The position numbers were made by a program, and so were the translations under genes. Shown one piece after another: positions 11,734 through 23,061 of a stretch of DNA of 64,000 nt. How positions within the stretch are numbered: position 1 is the stretch's first letter; the number at the start of each line of letters is the position of its first letter. This DNA comes from Rhodamnia argentea (lineage: Eukaryota; Streptophyta; Magnoliopsida; Myrtales; Myrtaceae). The notes below the pieces were generated by a model, which had not been told where the DNA came from, did no database searches, and saw only the letters and a program-made list of their open reading frames with translations. The stretch spans positions 5,518,001-5,582,000 of the forward strand of contig NC_063151.1 of assembly GCF_020921035.1 (NCBI RefSeq), given 5' to 3'.

Positions 11734-14106
11734 CTACCAGGATAGCCACATCGCTGCTTCACCGTGTAGATATACTTGATAATGATGTAAAATCCCCGCA
11801 TAAGACGACTACAACAATACTTTTCAAGGGTCTTCATCTTCAAAATCAAAACCTTAGCTATTAAGCAAGGATTGTTACGCGCAATACATTGACTATTGAG
11901 ACATCGTTGGCTTCTGACTTTGCTTCAGGAAGCACCGTCCTCGTTCGTTTTGTCAAGTATTTTTTTTTTTTCTTTTTGGATCGAATGTTTTGTCAACTTG
12001 ACTTGATTCCTGCGGGCAAAAGCTGGTTTTTTTTTAAGAACAAATATGGTGAGTTGGTCCGGTTTTGCATATAGCAAGATATTCCATTCACAGACTTAGA
12101 TTGAGAGGTAAACGCAGTGAGTGACGGTTGTTATTGCTCCAATCAGATGCAAATAATAAATTTAGCTGAAAGTTAGGCATAACAACGACGGAGATTTCTC
12201 TAGCTTATCCACGTTCTAAAGTGAAGCTTTCTCCGGTGACGATGAGCATATACAGAATACAAAATGACCATAGACAAGTAAATGCACTAAACGCTCAAAA
12301 TGATTCTTCAAACTGATGGTGATTCAATGTTGAATTGTTATTTCATGAAGCATGATCATGAATTGAGACTTAATAAAGGCGGATATAATTGAGACCATCT
12401 TTCATATCTTCTATCTTGGTAATCACTCCGACCGTCACGGGACGAAAGACCACCGGATGGCTTCTAGAATGCTCAGATTGCCAACATGACAGATCAAACG
12501 TGATGTTGAGGCATGAAGAGGGGGTTCCAAATCCAATGAACTTGTCATGATTCTACTGGATCAACAGTATTCATAGACTGGGGAGGGGCAATTCGCTGAT
12601 GTTGATATTGGGCCTTGGCCCAATCTGACAACTCAAATGCTAAGTAGACTATCCTTAGAAATTGAAAAACGGAGACTTCGGCCCCAACATAACCTCATGG
12701 GAAAAGGCAGGACCATTTACTTATCCTCTGAGCAGGAAGACGGGAATTACACGGAAACGGAAGTTCTACTTAACTCTTAGCATCGGTAAGAAAATAATAC
12801 ACAGAAATGAAAAAGAAAGAAATGCTCGATTGAGGTGCGTAAATCATGTTATTTCATGAATTTATAGTTTGAAGGGATGGACATATTCTATACATCCTTA
12901 ACAGCCCAATCCTCTGTTTAGTTCAACATTGGCTTTCCAATCCAATGTTCTTGCGCAATAGGGATCGTCAAGCCATGACTCCGCCAAGACGATCAAATCC
13001 GACAGCAGGAAGAACTCACGTAAACTGCGACTTCATATGACATGAAACAGGTTAAATTATTGACTAATAAAACTTGTGGAAGTACGAAGTCCCTAACTAA
13101 CAAATAGGAGGAAAACGTGTTTTTTTTTTCCCCTTTTTTAAAGGAATGAGTTTGTTAGACCATTTCTTTTGCCCGGCAAAAGAAGCCAAAGCTTTCAGGG
13201 CTTTTCTTCGTTCTTTATTTTTTAGTTTTAGAGAGGAATGCCATTGCCAACCCCACCCCTCCCCGTTCATTCTCAGTCTCTTCCAACAACCGAAGCGAAG
13301 AGACAGGGAGGGAGTCACTGTCCGATCAGAAACTCTGTTCCGTCAAAGTCCAAAGGGCTCTGGTATACTTCAAAAGTCGTCGTCTGGAGGCAAAGCTAAG
13401 TAAACACCAGACATCAGACAATGCTCTCTCATCTTACTTTCCATCAACTTCCCTCCTTCAGCCCCAAGCCAAAATTACAAAAGAGGGGAAAAAACAGAAC
13501 ACCCATTTGAAAATCCTTTGTGTTAGTGGCAATCACAGCACGTTAACTCGCGTAAAGTTCGTGTATTTCGCACATGGGCACTCAGGTTATGGCGAATGAA
13601 CGCCGCACATATGATGATTATTGCTCGAGACATAAGAATTATATCTTTTTCTTTTAGAAGTACGGTGGCCAAATCTTGTTTTATTACATCAAGTCAATCA
13701 TCGAAAGACGGGTGTGTTTATCTAATTCTTCTACAGTGATTGAGTTTATCCACCGCATCGGTGACGGAATTGACGGATTAATAGTCTTCGTTTCTCGAGT
13801 CCCATGTCACTTTCCCTTCAACAACAACCCCCGCTCCTCATGTGTAAAATAAACAAACGCGGAACTCGACACATCCATTTCTACTACCCCAACTTCTAAG
13901 CAAGTTTTGGTGACTGAAAGCTACCTCAAACCCCCCATCAAAACCCCCTGACCTTTTTGCCTGCATGGCACTCCTTCGCCAACAACATTCTTGTTTTGGC
14001 CATTCTTGCCAAACGAATCAGGGAAGACAGAGAGGAAAGCAGAAACTGGGTGTCTCTTCTTCTCTTGGTGTTAACTTATCCCTTCGTTTGGGCAAAATAA
14101 AAAGGA
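11734..14106. other. Gene-free stretch and GAUT12 upstream region
   Basis: No gene supported. The right part should hold the GAUT12 promoter and 5' leader, but I could not place a TATA box or transcription start confidently. An upstream ATG at 13965 opens a 118-codon frame that overlaps the GAUT12 start (see findings). Confidence 0.35.
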
Positions 14107-17100
14107 ATGCAGCTTCATATCTCGCCGAGTTTGCGACACGTGACCGTGCTTCCGGGCAAAGGAGTGCGAGAGTTCATCAATGTCAAGGTCGGGTCGAGGC
14201 GGGTCTCATACCGCATGCTGTTTTATATGCTGTTGCTCTTCACATTTCTTCTGCGAGTCATCTTTGTAATGACGGCGGTGGACGGCATCGACGGGGAAAA
14301 GAAGTGCTCCACTATAGGTGAGTCCTACTTAGTCATAGTTTCTAGCATAAAGTTTGAAGTTTGTATTGAAACTAATGGATCAAAGGTAGAACTATATATC
14401 TGCCTGTCAAGAAACACAGTTCAGCCAAGAACGTTAATGACCTCTCGGAAGCCTCTTTCTCTGTTCAAAGAAGCAAACAAAGGACAAAGCAACATAAAGA
14501 TTTCCTAAATTAAACGCAGAATGCATTACCTATTTGCGTGTTTACATAGTTTTGCTGACATCAAAATCAAAATGTTCCAAAATATCTTTCATCGGTTTGG
14601 TGTGCAAAGAGTAGTATATGATCTGGTAGTTCTATGAAGATTATTCCGGTTGTCAGGTGGATAAAATCAGGCTAACATGACACCCTTCAGATTAGAAAGC
14701 AAGTGGAAACAAAGCGATTCATTCATTTTTACCTAAGCTGTCACGAAATGTACCCTCAAGTTGATTAATCATAACAGAGGTCTGACATCTAGGACTTGAG
14801 TATGTGATGATCCTTTAATAGGTCGCATCATGTATGCATCGAGACTTCAAGGCACTTATTTGATGAGTTGAACAAAAATTCATTTATTGTTTAATTATGT
14901 GAATCTTCTGGTAATAAATGTTATGCTCCCTTTATGTGGTATCCCCAATTGGGATCAACTTCTGCCAATCGTTAGGTCGGTCCCTAGAAGTCGATAACCA
15001 TAATGCACAAGGTCCCCAGGACACACCTTAACCAAAAGGTTTCCCTGAGGGATTTAGCTTATCATACTCAAATAATGCAGTACCGACAGTAAAATTGGTT
15101 CCATAGAGATGATAGATCAGAGAAGCCAATAGTTTACCAAAGGCTGACATACAATCTGTCTCAACAAGGACAGAAAAATTCAGTCCTCGGGTTTATGTTA
15201 AAGCAGGTTATAAATTATCACACGAACATGAATCACAAGCAATTCTGAAAGTCGCGTCACTAAATACCTTACTCAGAAATTCTACGTGATTATTCAGTGA
15301 TTACCTCTATGGTGGCAGGTTGCCTTGGGAAGAAACTAGGACCCAAAATTTTGCATCGAAGGCTCGAACCAGCAGTAATCTCCTTCCCAACATCTTCATT
15401 GCTCAATAAATCTTCTTCCACATCTCAGTTCAAAGCTTATCAAGGAAAATAATAACTCTCTTGCCGCTGCCAGAGATAATAACTGTGAACGATTTTACAG
15501 GTTCCAGAAGTAATATACCAGATCTTAGACACACCCGTTTCAGAAGATGAACTTAGAGGAAAATCCAAAATTCCCCAAACCTTGGAAGACTTTGTCGCTG
15601 AGATGAAGGAAAGCAGATCAGATGCCAAAGCCTTTGCTCTCCGGCTTCGAGAAATGGTACCAACCTCATGTCTGTTCCACATGATCAGTAATCCCTAGAT
15701 ACATATTTAATCTTGACAATTGTTCTTGTTTCATCATTTTGTGTATTTTGTGTACATTTACCCTGTCAACAGAACATCATGTCCCTGTAATATATTTGGA
15801 GCTTTAGCTGATTAGAAGTGTTTATGTTCCAGGTCTCTCTACTTGAGCAAAGGACTCGAACAGCTAAAATCCAAGAATATCTATATCGGCATGTTGCATC
15901 TAGCAGCATACCAAAACAGCTTTACTGTCTGACCTTAAAACTTGCCAATGAACACTCCACGAATGCTGCCGCCAGATTGCAGCTTCCATCAGCTGAGTTT
16001 GTCCCAGCTCTCGTGGACAACTCTTATTTCCACTTTGTCCTAGCTTCAGACAATGTTTTAGCCGCTTCTGTGGTCGCAGCATCGCTTGTCCACAATTCAC
16101 TCCATCCTGAAAGGGTAGTCCTCCACATAATAACAGATAAGAAGACTTATTCTCCAATGCAGGCGTGGTTTTCCTTGCACCATCTATCACCCGCCATAAT
16201 CGAGGTCAAGGCACTCCACCACTTTGACTGGTTTGCCAAGGGAAAAGTGCCTGTGTTGGAAGCAATGGAGAAAGATCAGCGTGTTAGGTCACAGTTCAGA
16301 GGAGGGTCATCAGCCATTACAGCTAGTAACAGTGAGAAGCCTTATGTGGTTGCAGCAAAGCTTCAGGCACTGAGTCCTAAATACAATTCCATGATGAATC
16401 ACATAAGAATACATCTACCTGAGGTACGAAGACCACAACTCTTGGTTTTTTCTTCTATACGATGAATTTATGCTTACTTCTACTTGATCTTTTGCAGCTG
16501 TTTCCAAGTCTAAATAAGGTAGTTTTCCTGGACGATGACATTGTTATTCAAACCGATCTTTCCCCCCTTTGGGATATCGATATGAATGGGAAGGTCAACG
16601 GAGCTGTTCAAACATGTAAAGGGGAGGATAAGTTCGTGATGTCAAAGCGATTAAAGAGCTACTTGAACTTCTCCCATCCTCTCATAAGGAAGCATTTTGA
16701 TCCTAACGAATGTGCATGGGCTTATGGCATGAACATTTTTGATCTAGAGGCTTGGAGAAAGAGTAATATAAGTCTTACTTACTATCACTGGCTTGAAGAG
16801 GTAAGCACCTCAATATCAAGAATATAATCAGCGCCATGCTATGTTTGTGTGATTTAACCAGTCTACAACACATCGCATATGCACAGACATCGCATATGCA
16901 CAGACATATACTCCTCGCATATATAGCTTTCTTGCTTACATCAGATACACAATAATTGACAGCTTGTAATGAAGGAGGTGATAACAGAATATTCTCGGAC
17001 GTTTTTGTATAATAAATTGAAAGTATAATGCAGATGTCTCTGCAACTCACTCTGCCTTCAATTTTCCCATCCTCTCTTCTGATAATAACCTGAAGTATAA

Positions 17101-17438
17101 TGTCTCTCCAACCCATACTGACTTCAATTTTCTCGTGCTCTCTTCTGGTGCAGAACTTGAAATCCGATCTAAGCTTGTGGCAGCTAGGAACATTACCTCC
17201 TGGGCTAATAGCATTCCACGGTCATGTTCGCATAATTGATCCCTTTTGGCACATGTTGGGGCTTGGATACCAGGAAAACACAAGTTTTGCAGAAGCAGAG
17301 AATGCGGGCGTCATCCATTTCAATGGCAGAGCAAAACCCTGGCTAGACATAGCCTTTCCGAAACTTCGGCCACTGTGGGCCAAGTACGTCGATTTTTCTG
17401 AAAAGTTAATCAAGGGCTGTCATATTAGAGCTTCTTAG
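14107..17438 (+). CDS. GAUT12: Galacturonosyltransferase-like GT8 protein GAUT12 (IRX8)
   Basis: Six exons: 14107-14317, 15319-15374, 15501-15656, 15833-16423, 16498-16800 and 17154-17438, coding for 533 residues, close to the Arabidopsis length. All junctions are GT-AG and phase-consistent. The N-terminus MQLHISPSLRHVTV is typical of GAUT12. A signal anchor lies at about residues 37-58, making a Golgi type II membrane protein. GT8 landmarks are present: FLDDD (about 347-351), the metal/nucleotide-sugar binding motif, and HFNGRAKPW (about 494-502), the family's H-G-KPW motif. Long stretches such as QRTRTAKIQEYLYRHVASSS are characteristic of this subfamily rather than other GAUTs. In Arabidopsis, IRX8 mutants lose secondary-wall glucuronoxylan and homogalacturonan and have collapsed xylem; that role is inferred here by orthology. 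The second exon is only 56 bp. The sequence shows no sign of damage. Confidence 0.95.
17012..17153 (+). repeat. Tandem duplication at the 3' end of GAUT12 intron 5
   Basis: About 70 bp containing 'gtataatg', 'cttcaatttt' and 'cctctcttctg' is repeated in tandem (about 17020-17082 and 17091-17153). The second copy ends in the functional acceptor TGGTGCAG used for exon 6. The first copy has diverged at the matching place and lacks it. Confidence 0.6.
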
Positions 17439-17922
17439 AATGCAGATGGAGGGAAGCTGCCTCACCATGTGGAACATAAGAGCTATTGTATCTGTACATG
17501 ACAAGAGAAACAAAAGGGAAAGTCCGCAAATTTAGCGACCACAACTGAGGGTGCATATGAAAGAACAGCTTCAGCATCTTGCAAGTTTTGGAATCTCTCT
17601 TGTGCCTTGTAATTTACTCTGTTCTCTCTCTTACTGGTTTCAATTGAAAGATGTCTTCGAATAAGATCCCCCTCCAGGCATAGTCTTCAAAGGAATAGCT
17701 CACAACGACTACAAAGAAAATCTTCCCTCTTTGTACAACCTGCTTTACATAAACCCGAGTACATTACACAAAAATTAAGAATACTAAAAGCAATGCATCC
17801 TCAAAAGAATGTAGGGCGGACTCTTCACTGGTCGGGAGGCTTAGGATGGAATTATTCTCAGATAACCAGCCAGGGAATAAATGAGAAATCAGACAAAAAT
17901 AGAATTTTGCTACAAAGAAATG
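17439..17922. other. 3' regions between convergent GAUT12 and DUF1995 genes
   Basis: About 480 bp between two converging stop codons. It holds the 3' UTRs of both genes; no other feature seen. Confidence 0.5.
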
Positions 17923-18927
17923 CTACTTTCTCCCAGTTACATTGGACACAAGCTCCTTCAAGAACTTTGCAGACTTGGTAATAGGCGAATTGATGGCCAT
18001 CAAATTATACAGCACGGTTTCGACTTCACCAATGGATGGCCGAGATTTGAACCTCGAAACCACCTTCAAACTCCCTGCCTCTTCTTCTTCGACAAGAACA
18101 GCCCATCTCTCCCCACTGACCACCCCATCTCTAACGCACTTAAAGATCACTCCTTTCCTCTTACTCAAAATCCCCTTAACTTCCAAGCCCGTGAAGGAAT
18201 AAATTACCTCAAACGATCCCACAAAACTCCTGAGCTCACCAAAGTTGTCCTCTTCATCAAATGCCCATTTGGGATTAAACAGTACAACCGGCTTCGGGCC
18301 CACTATCTCAGTCGATTTTTTCACCGCATTCAACTGCGAAGACCCTGGAGCTAAAACGACCACCACATCAGCAGAATTGAAGATCTGGACATCATCATCC
18401 TCTGTGACCGATGACACGTCTGTATGCTCCACCTGAATTGCTATATTCGATTTAAAGCCTTTGGTAGAAGATTGCTCGTCAGGCCATAAAAACAGAATCT
18501 TGACAGGAGAGCCTTTTCTCTTCACGGGCAAGTCTTGGAACACGTCCGAAACGAGCTGGGACAGCGAGTCGGGCGAGTCGTCCGCCAGGGGGATCTCGAC
18601 TCTGAACCTGGGTTGCTTCAGTTTCTTGAGTTTGCCGGCGAGTTTGGGATTGTTGAGGGGCTTCTCTAAGGTGGTGGAGAGGCAAGTCCTGGCTTGCTTT
18701 ATGGCTTCTTCTCTTGAGGCTGGTGGGTTCGGAGAAGAGAGCGAAGCTTGAAGAGAGAGCTTGCCGGTTTGGGGTATCCGAGGAAGCGTTCGAGGGCAGA
18801 GAGTGATCCGGGAATTACGTTCGTGGGCGGGAAGTTGGAGAAACGAGGAAGAGATTTTCTGGGGCGACAACCTCGTTGGTGGACTAGGATTTGTGCGAAT
18901 ATGAGTTTCGAAAAGAGTGGAAGCCAT
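17923..18927 (-). CDS. Plastid-targeted DUF1995 protein
   Basis: A single uninterrupted frame of 334 residues. The first about 60 residues are rich in Ser, Thr, Pro and Arg with few acids (MASTLFETHIRTNPSPPTRL), as expected for a chloroplast transit peptide. The rest matches the DUF1995 pattern: an N-terminal helix with SREEAIKQARTCLSTTLEKP, RFRVEIPLAD, KILFLWPDEQ, then DVVVVLAPGSSQLNAVKKST and KPVVLFNPKWAFDEED. DUF1995 proteins are plastid proteins of plants and algae; some, such as LPA3, assist photosystem II assembly, but no enzyme activity is established that I can assign here. I did not decide which DUF1995 subgroup this is. A TATA-like box lies about 86 bp upstream. Convergent with GAUT12. 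Confidence 0.85.
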   Translation of the reverse strand: MASTLFETHIRTNPSPPTRLSPQKISSSFLQLPAHERNSRITLCPRTLPRIPQTGKLSLQASLSSPNPPASREEAIKQARTCLSTTLEKPLNNPKLAGKLKKLKQPRFRVEIPLADDSPDSLSQLVSDVFQDLPVKRKGSPVKILFLWPDEQSSTKGFKSNIAIQVEHTDVSSVTEDDDVQIFNSADVVVVLAPGSSQLNAVKKSTEIVGPKPVVLFNPKWAFDEEDNFGELRSFVGSFEVIYSFTGLEVKGILSKRKGVIFKCVRDGVVSGERWAVLVEEEEAGSLKVVSRFKSRPSIGEVETVLYNLMAINSPITKSAKFLKELVSNVTGRK

Positions 18928-19011
18928 TTGAGTTCACTTCAGAAAGAGCAAAGCCTTGGGAGTACACCAGAGCAGAGAACAATAGCTTCATGCATGATCC
19001 AGATAAGGTTT

Positions 19012-19023
19012 CATTTTATAGCC
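19012..19023 (-). promoter_or_regulatory. Probable TATA box of the DUF1995 gene
   Basis: The minus strand reads GGCTATAAAATG about 86-95 bp upstream of the ATG at 18927, a sensible distance for a plant core promoter with a short leader. Confidence 0.5.
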
Positions 19024-19600
19024 GGTCATAAGCCCTTCGAATTAAAAAAAATTGGAAAAATAAGAAAAATTTGCTTATGGTTAAGAACTAACATTGGACA
19101 GGTGCATTTTTAAAGTAAATTATTATGATTTTCAAGAGATTTTGGCACTTACTAAATTTGCTGATGAAACAGTTTCATCTACCACAGAATTTTCGTAATT
19201 CAATCAAAATCGATGTGAAATTTCCTCCGGAGATCATTGCTTGCGATTGATATGATCCTGAGTAGATCAAGATTCAAACAAGTATTTCATCCCTAAGAGA
19301 TAATAACATATGACATATTTCTGTTTTAGAGAACAAGGCAACAACTTCACCAAAAATGATTTGTTATGAATTTCCACTCGAAGTCATTTCTGGAATATCT
19401 GGACTGGAGACCCTTTTACCGAACTGAGTAGTTTACAAAACGTGATGAAGTTCACTTAGCAACCAAGACTAGAGAACACAAAACAAAGCAGAGATGAGAA
19501 ATGAATTGGCATCAGAACTTATTACAATTAACATGTGAGGACTGAAGACTAGCATTATCATTATGAAGTTCCAACTTCGTACTGTCATCCAGCACTCAAA

Positions 19601-19852
19601 CTACCGAAGAAAGACTTGAGGAAGAAGTAACAGCACCGGCAATGACAAAATCGATTCCGTTCGGCAGCCGTTGAAGGGCACCAGCTTTGGTCCCAGGAGT
19701 TTGGCCTTGATGGGCGAAGGTGGCAGGAATTGCCGGAGGTGGAGGCCAGAATGGTTGTGCCAGTCATGGCTTTCAGCCGCTGATCCAACTTTTTCCTTCT
19801 CGTTTTCACCCCGTTGCTTCTCGTCACGAAGCTCGTTCTTCTCACCCTGGTC
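19601..19852 (-). pseudogene. Relic of the last exon of a clade IVc bHLH gene (ILR3/bHLH115 type)
   Basis: Read on the minus strand from 19852, one frame starts GEKNELRDEKQR, another continues KLDQRLKAMTG, a third gives AQPFWPPPPAIPATF then AHQGQTPGTK, and the first frame resumes with KLVPFNGC. In that order they follow the C-terminal region of clade IVc bHLH iron-regulators (ILR3/bHLH105, bHLH115, bHLH104): the second-helix/zipper stretch EKNELR-EK, the QLKA-like segment, a Pro-rich linker, then NK-VP-GYPG. So at least three frameshifts separate recognisable pieces, and the usual WQFMPP-DTSQDH tail is not visible. The left edge falls right after a CAG, as if an exon was copied or left behind. 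No basic or first helix region was found nearby. The family assignment is from memory of these proteins. Confidence 0.6.
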
Positions 19853-19944
19853 AAATTTTCTCAGTAGGAGGAAATGACCGAAACATCCTCGTGGGAAAGG
19901 ATATCATTCCGGTGGTCACCAACAAGCCGCGCTCTTTTCAAACG

Positions 19945-19954
19945 GATATAAACC
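19945..19954 (+). promoter_or_regulatory. Possible TATA box of PNSL3
   Basis: GATATAAACC lies about 135 bp upstream of the PNSL3 ATG, before the CT-rich leader. Position and sequence are plausible for a plant TATA box; there is no direct proof. Confidence 0.4.
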
Positions 19955-19975
19955 GAAATCCAAAAACACAACCTC

Positions 19976-19978
<3 letters not shown>

Positions 19979-20009
<31 letters not shown>

Positions 20010-20018
20010 CTCTCTCCC
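19979..20018 (+). repeat. (CT)n microsatellite in the PNSL3 5' leader
   Basis: A run of about 18 CT units broken by one CG step lies about 70-108 bp upstream of the ATG. CT-rich 5' leaders are common in plant plastid-protein genes and can influence expression. Confidence 0.85.
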
Positions 20019-20086
20019 TTCTCAAACTCATCACACACTTCTTTACCTCCACTTCAGCCCCTCCCTCCTTCGCTCCCACCAAAACA

Positions 20087-21672
20087 ATGGAGCGTCTCGC
20101 AAACTTAAACAGCCTCTCGAAGACCCTGCCTTCGCCGGTTCCAACCCTTCCAATCCGTCAAGCCACTCGGAAGAGATCGACGGTGAACGAACATCTGGGC
20201 CTTACTTCAGACAACCTTCAAGAACAACGTTTGGCACTGCAAGCTTCTCGTAGAACAGCTCTCGGCTTCGCTTCGGTAGCCCTTATTGGGAGCTTCGGCA
20301 ATCGATTTGCTCTCGCCGAGGATAATGGCTATTGGCTCACCGGCCCAATCCCCGTGCCTCCCATCTACAATAGTAATCATTCACTTTTTCGCCAAATCTC
20401 CGTCTGTGCTGTTCTGGTTCTGTAATTGAATTTCGATTTTGTTCTTTGGCTTGAAATTTAGGGATAATTGCCTTCGGCAGTCTTCAATCTGGGTTAATTT
20501 CTGATGACAACCTGCATTTGTAAAACTGTATTTTGGAACTAGAACGGACCATTTCACCTGTTGGAACCAGTTGGACTTTAGATGGACTTGTTTTTCAGAT
20601 CTTATCATATTGAGGTTGCTTTTTCGTCTAGACACGTATTCGAATGGAACGCATAATGCGACCGATCAAACTCCATGCTGTCGCATTAGTTTCGTGGCAC
20701 TAAAGAGTGATAGCAATTGACACACACCTTCATTCTGGTGTCGTTAACATATTCTTAACCTTCTTAGGGCCCGAGGATCGCAGTCATTTTATGAAAAAAT
20801 GCAGGATGTATCACCGTCGTTCAAGCACTTCACTCAAAACTAAGTAGCTTATCCAGAAATACGTTCTCGATTTCTAATCCTATCGCATGGACTTACAGAG
20901 ATTGCGAACGAGAAGACTGGGACAAGGTCTTTCGTGAGGAACGGGATTTACATTGCGGACATAAAAGTGAAAGGAAGCATGTACAGGCTGAGGAAGTATG
21001 CGTTTGATTTGCTAGCTTTGGGAGACTTGATTGGGAAAGATGCTTTGAATTATGTCAGGAAGTATTTGAGGCTCAAGGGGACTTTTATGTACTATGACTT
21101 TGATAAAGTGATCTCTGCTGCTTCCGCTTCTGATAAGCAGCCCCTCACTGATTTGGCCAACAGATTGTTCGACAAATTTGAGAAGGTAAGGGTAATTGTA
21201 TGCGGTTCGCAAAGCGACAATCGGATTACCTTTGCTCATTCAGAATCGGTCATGGAAAATGGTTCTAAGGAACTGCTTTAGACAAGGGAAATGGAATGGT
21301 CATCTGGTTTTTTTGCAAGTTCAGGAGTACATCTGCTATATTCTAATCTCTTTAGAGTCCTCTGAATCAGAATAACGTACATTTACTCCCATCTAGTTTA
21401 AGTTCTTCAGTATGAAAACTATCTTTGATTTGTGTTTGTGCATTAAAATCTTCATATCTCAGAGGAAGCATCTAATAAGAAAGACCTGCGTTGTCTTTTG
21501 AACTACAGCTTATTTTTTACGGCGCATAATCTTTTGAGGTCTAAAGAATGGTGATTTGCATTTGATTTCGCAGCTTGAAGATGCTGTGAAGAAGGAGGAC
21601 TTGCCAGAGACGCAGTCTTGTTACCAAGACACTAGTATCATTCTTCAGGAGGTTATGGATAGAATGGCCTAA
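20087..21672 (+). CDS. PNSL3: PsbQ-like subunit of the chloroplast NDH complex (PNSL3)
   Basis: Three exons: 20087-20372, 20899-21185 and 21574-21672, giving 223 residues, near the Arabidopsis length. Exon 1 encodes a two-part transit peptide: a basic, Ser/Thr-rich stroma-targeting part, then twin Arg before a hydrophobic stretch ([18 protein letters not shown]) ending near FALAEDN, typical for thylakoid-lumen import through the Tat pathway. The mature part ([74 protein letters not shown]) is the PsbQ-like four-helix domain, ending VMDRMA. PNSL3 is a lumenal subcomplex subunit of the NDH complex that drives cyclic electron flow around photosystem I. All junctions are in phase. It is distinguished from true PsbQ by the conserved NEKTGTR and YLRLK-TF segments. 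Confidence 0.93.
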
Positions 21673-23061
21673 ACATGAGGCAATTGTCAATCTAAAAGAG
21701 ATTTTGATCATTACTTCAAGGGGAAAACTAGCTCCAGTTGGTTCTAGAAATATCATTTCTATTCCTTTGTTCATTTTCACTGTGTATTGTATTGCGAAGC
21801 CACATCTTTTTGTCGATTGCGGTGATAAAAACTTGCCCTAATTTTCATGTTCTCCGTTTGAAAAGTTTCTAGTTTTAACAGATGATTGAATTATGTAAAA
21901 TGAGCAGAATTTAATAGTCAACAAGAATTATAAGCATGACGTAAAAAAAAATTATGGCTGTATAACTAGTACCACATGCCGATAGAGCTACTTTTCTTGC
22001 TCGAACTCTTAGCTGTAATGTAGATGAATTAGGAGCAGCCTATGGTTGCAGTGCATCCATCAAATTGTTTCAGTATATTCTACCCCTTATTGCAGACCAC
22101 AGCAAAAACCATTACAATATCACAACAAGGCAGACTCTCTACAGATTCTAGCAGATGAAAAAAGAAGTCTCGGGTATATTGGAACTGGAAAAAGAAAAAC
22201 TGGAGCCGAAATTCACCTCATCAGTACGCAAAAGCATTGGGGAAAAGGAAAATAACTGTTCTCAATGTGGAGATGCGGGGTATCAATCCATTCTCATGCT
22301 AAGCGAGCACTCTACCATCTTTCTACTCCCCTGTTTCATAATTCACACAAGGACCTACAATATCCATGTGCTTACAAACGCCCATGGAGAAATTTTTCTT
22401 ACCCACAACACCATTATGGTTTAGGTGCACTCAGACACAGTTTGGCACAACAAAACCTTGTCTAATTGCACATGGCAAAGCTACAGTTTTAAGGGAATGT
22501 ATGTTGGTTTAGAACCTATTTAGGTGCTGAATGAGCCTAGTCTTGCTCTTTTGGTTGCTTATTTTTTGAATAGGCGTGTTTTTCTCAAGAAAGAACCTGC
22601 AATCTTTATTAGGTCTTGATTTCGTGGATACCATGCCGATCAATTAGCATTCTGAATTGGACGCTGTGGATGGATTGGTTTGACCATTGGCTCATACCGA
22701 AAAACTGTAGTTCCCCCCTCACCCCCTCTCTCAGATATTGCATAACCAGTTGCTTAAATGATGGATCTTTTAGCAGAGTTCTACTAGTAATAGACACCAT
22801 TTCCTGCTTGTCCCCGGCCCGTTTCCAGCACTACATCCGGCACTAGTTGTTGGTATTCAGTCTATACTCTCCTCGACTGAAATGAGGCGACAAATGATGT
22901 TAGTTAAAATAGCCAAAGCTTAAAAAAAAAAATGCATCAATAGCAGCTGGTGGCAAAAACCCTTGTAGGACGAGTTAGCAGAAGCATAATCCAACTCGCA
23001 CAGTGCAATTTTTGGTCAGATGTAATGTTTTGTTACAGAGGCGGTACACGTTAATCAGTAC
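21673..23061. other. Gene-free stretch between PNSL3 and the small heat-shock gene
   Basis: Contains the PNSL3 3' UTR and, at the right end, the 3' UTR of the convergent heat-shock gene. Short ORFs at 22046-22465 and 22609-22846 show no domain signals. Confidence 0.4.
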
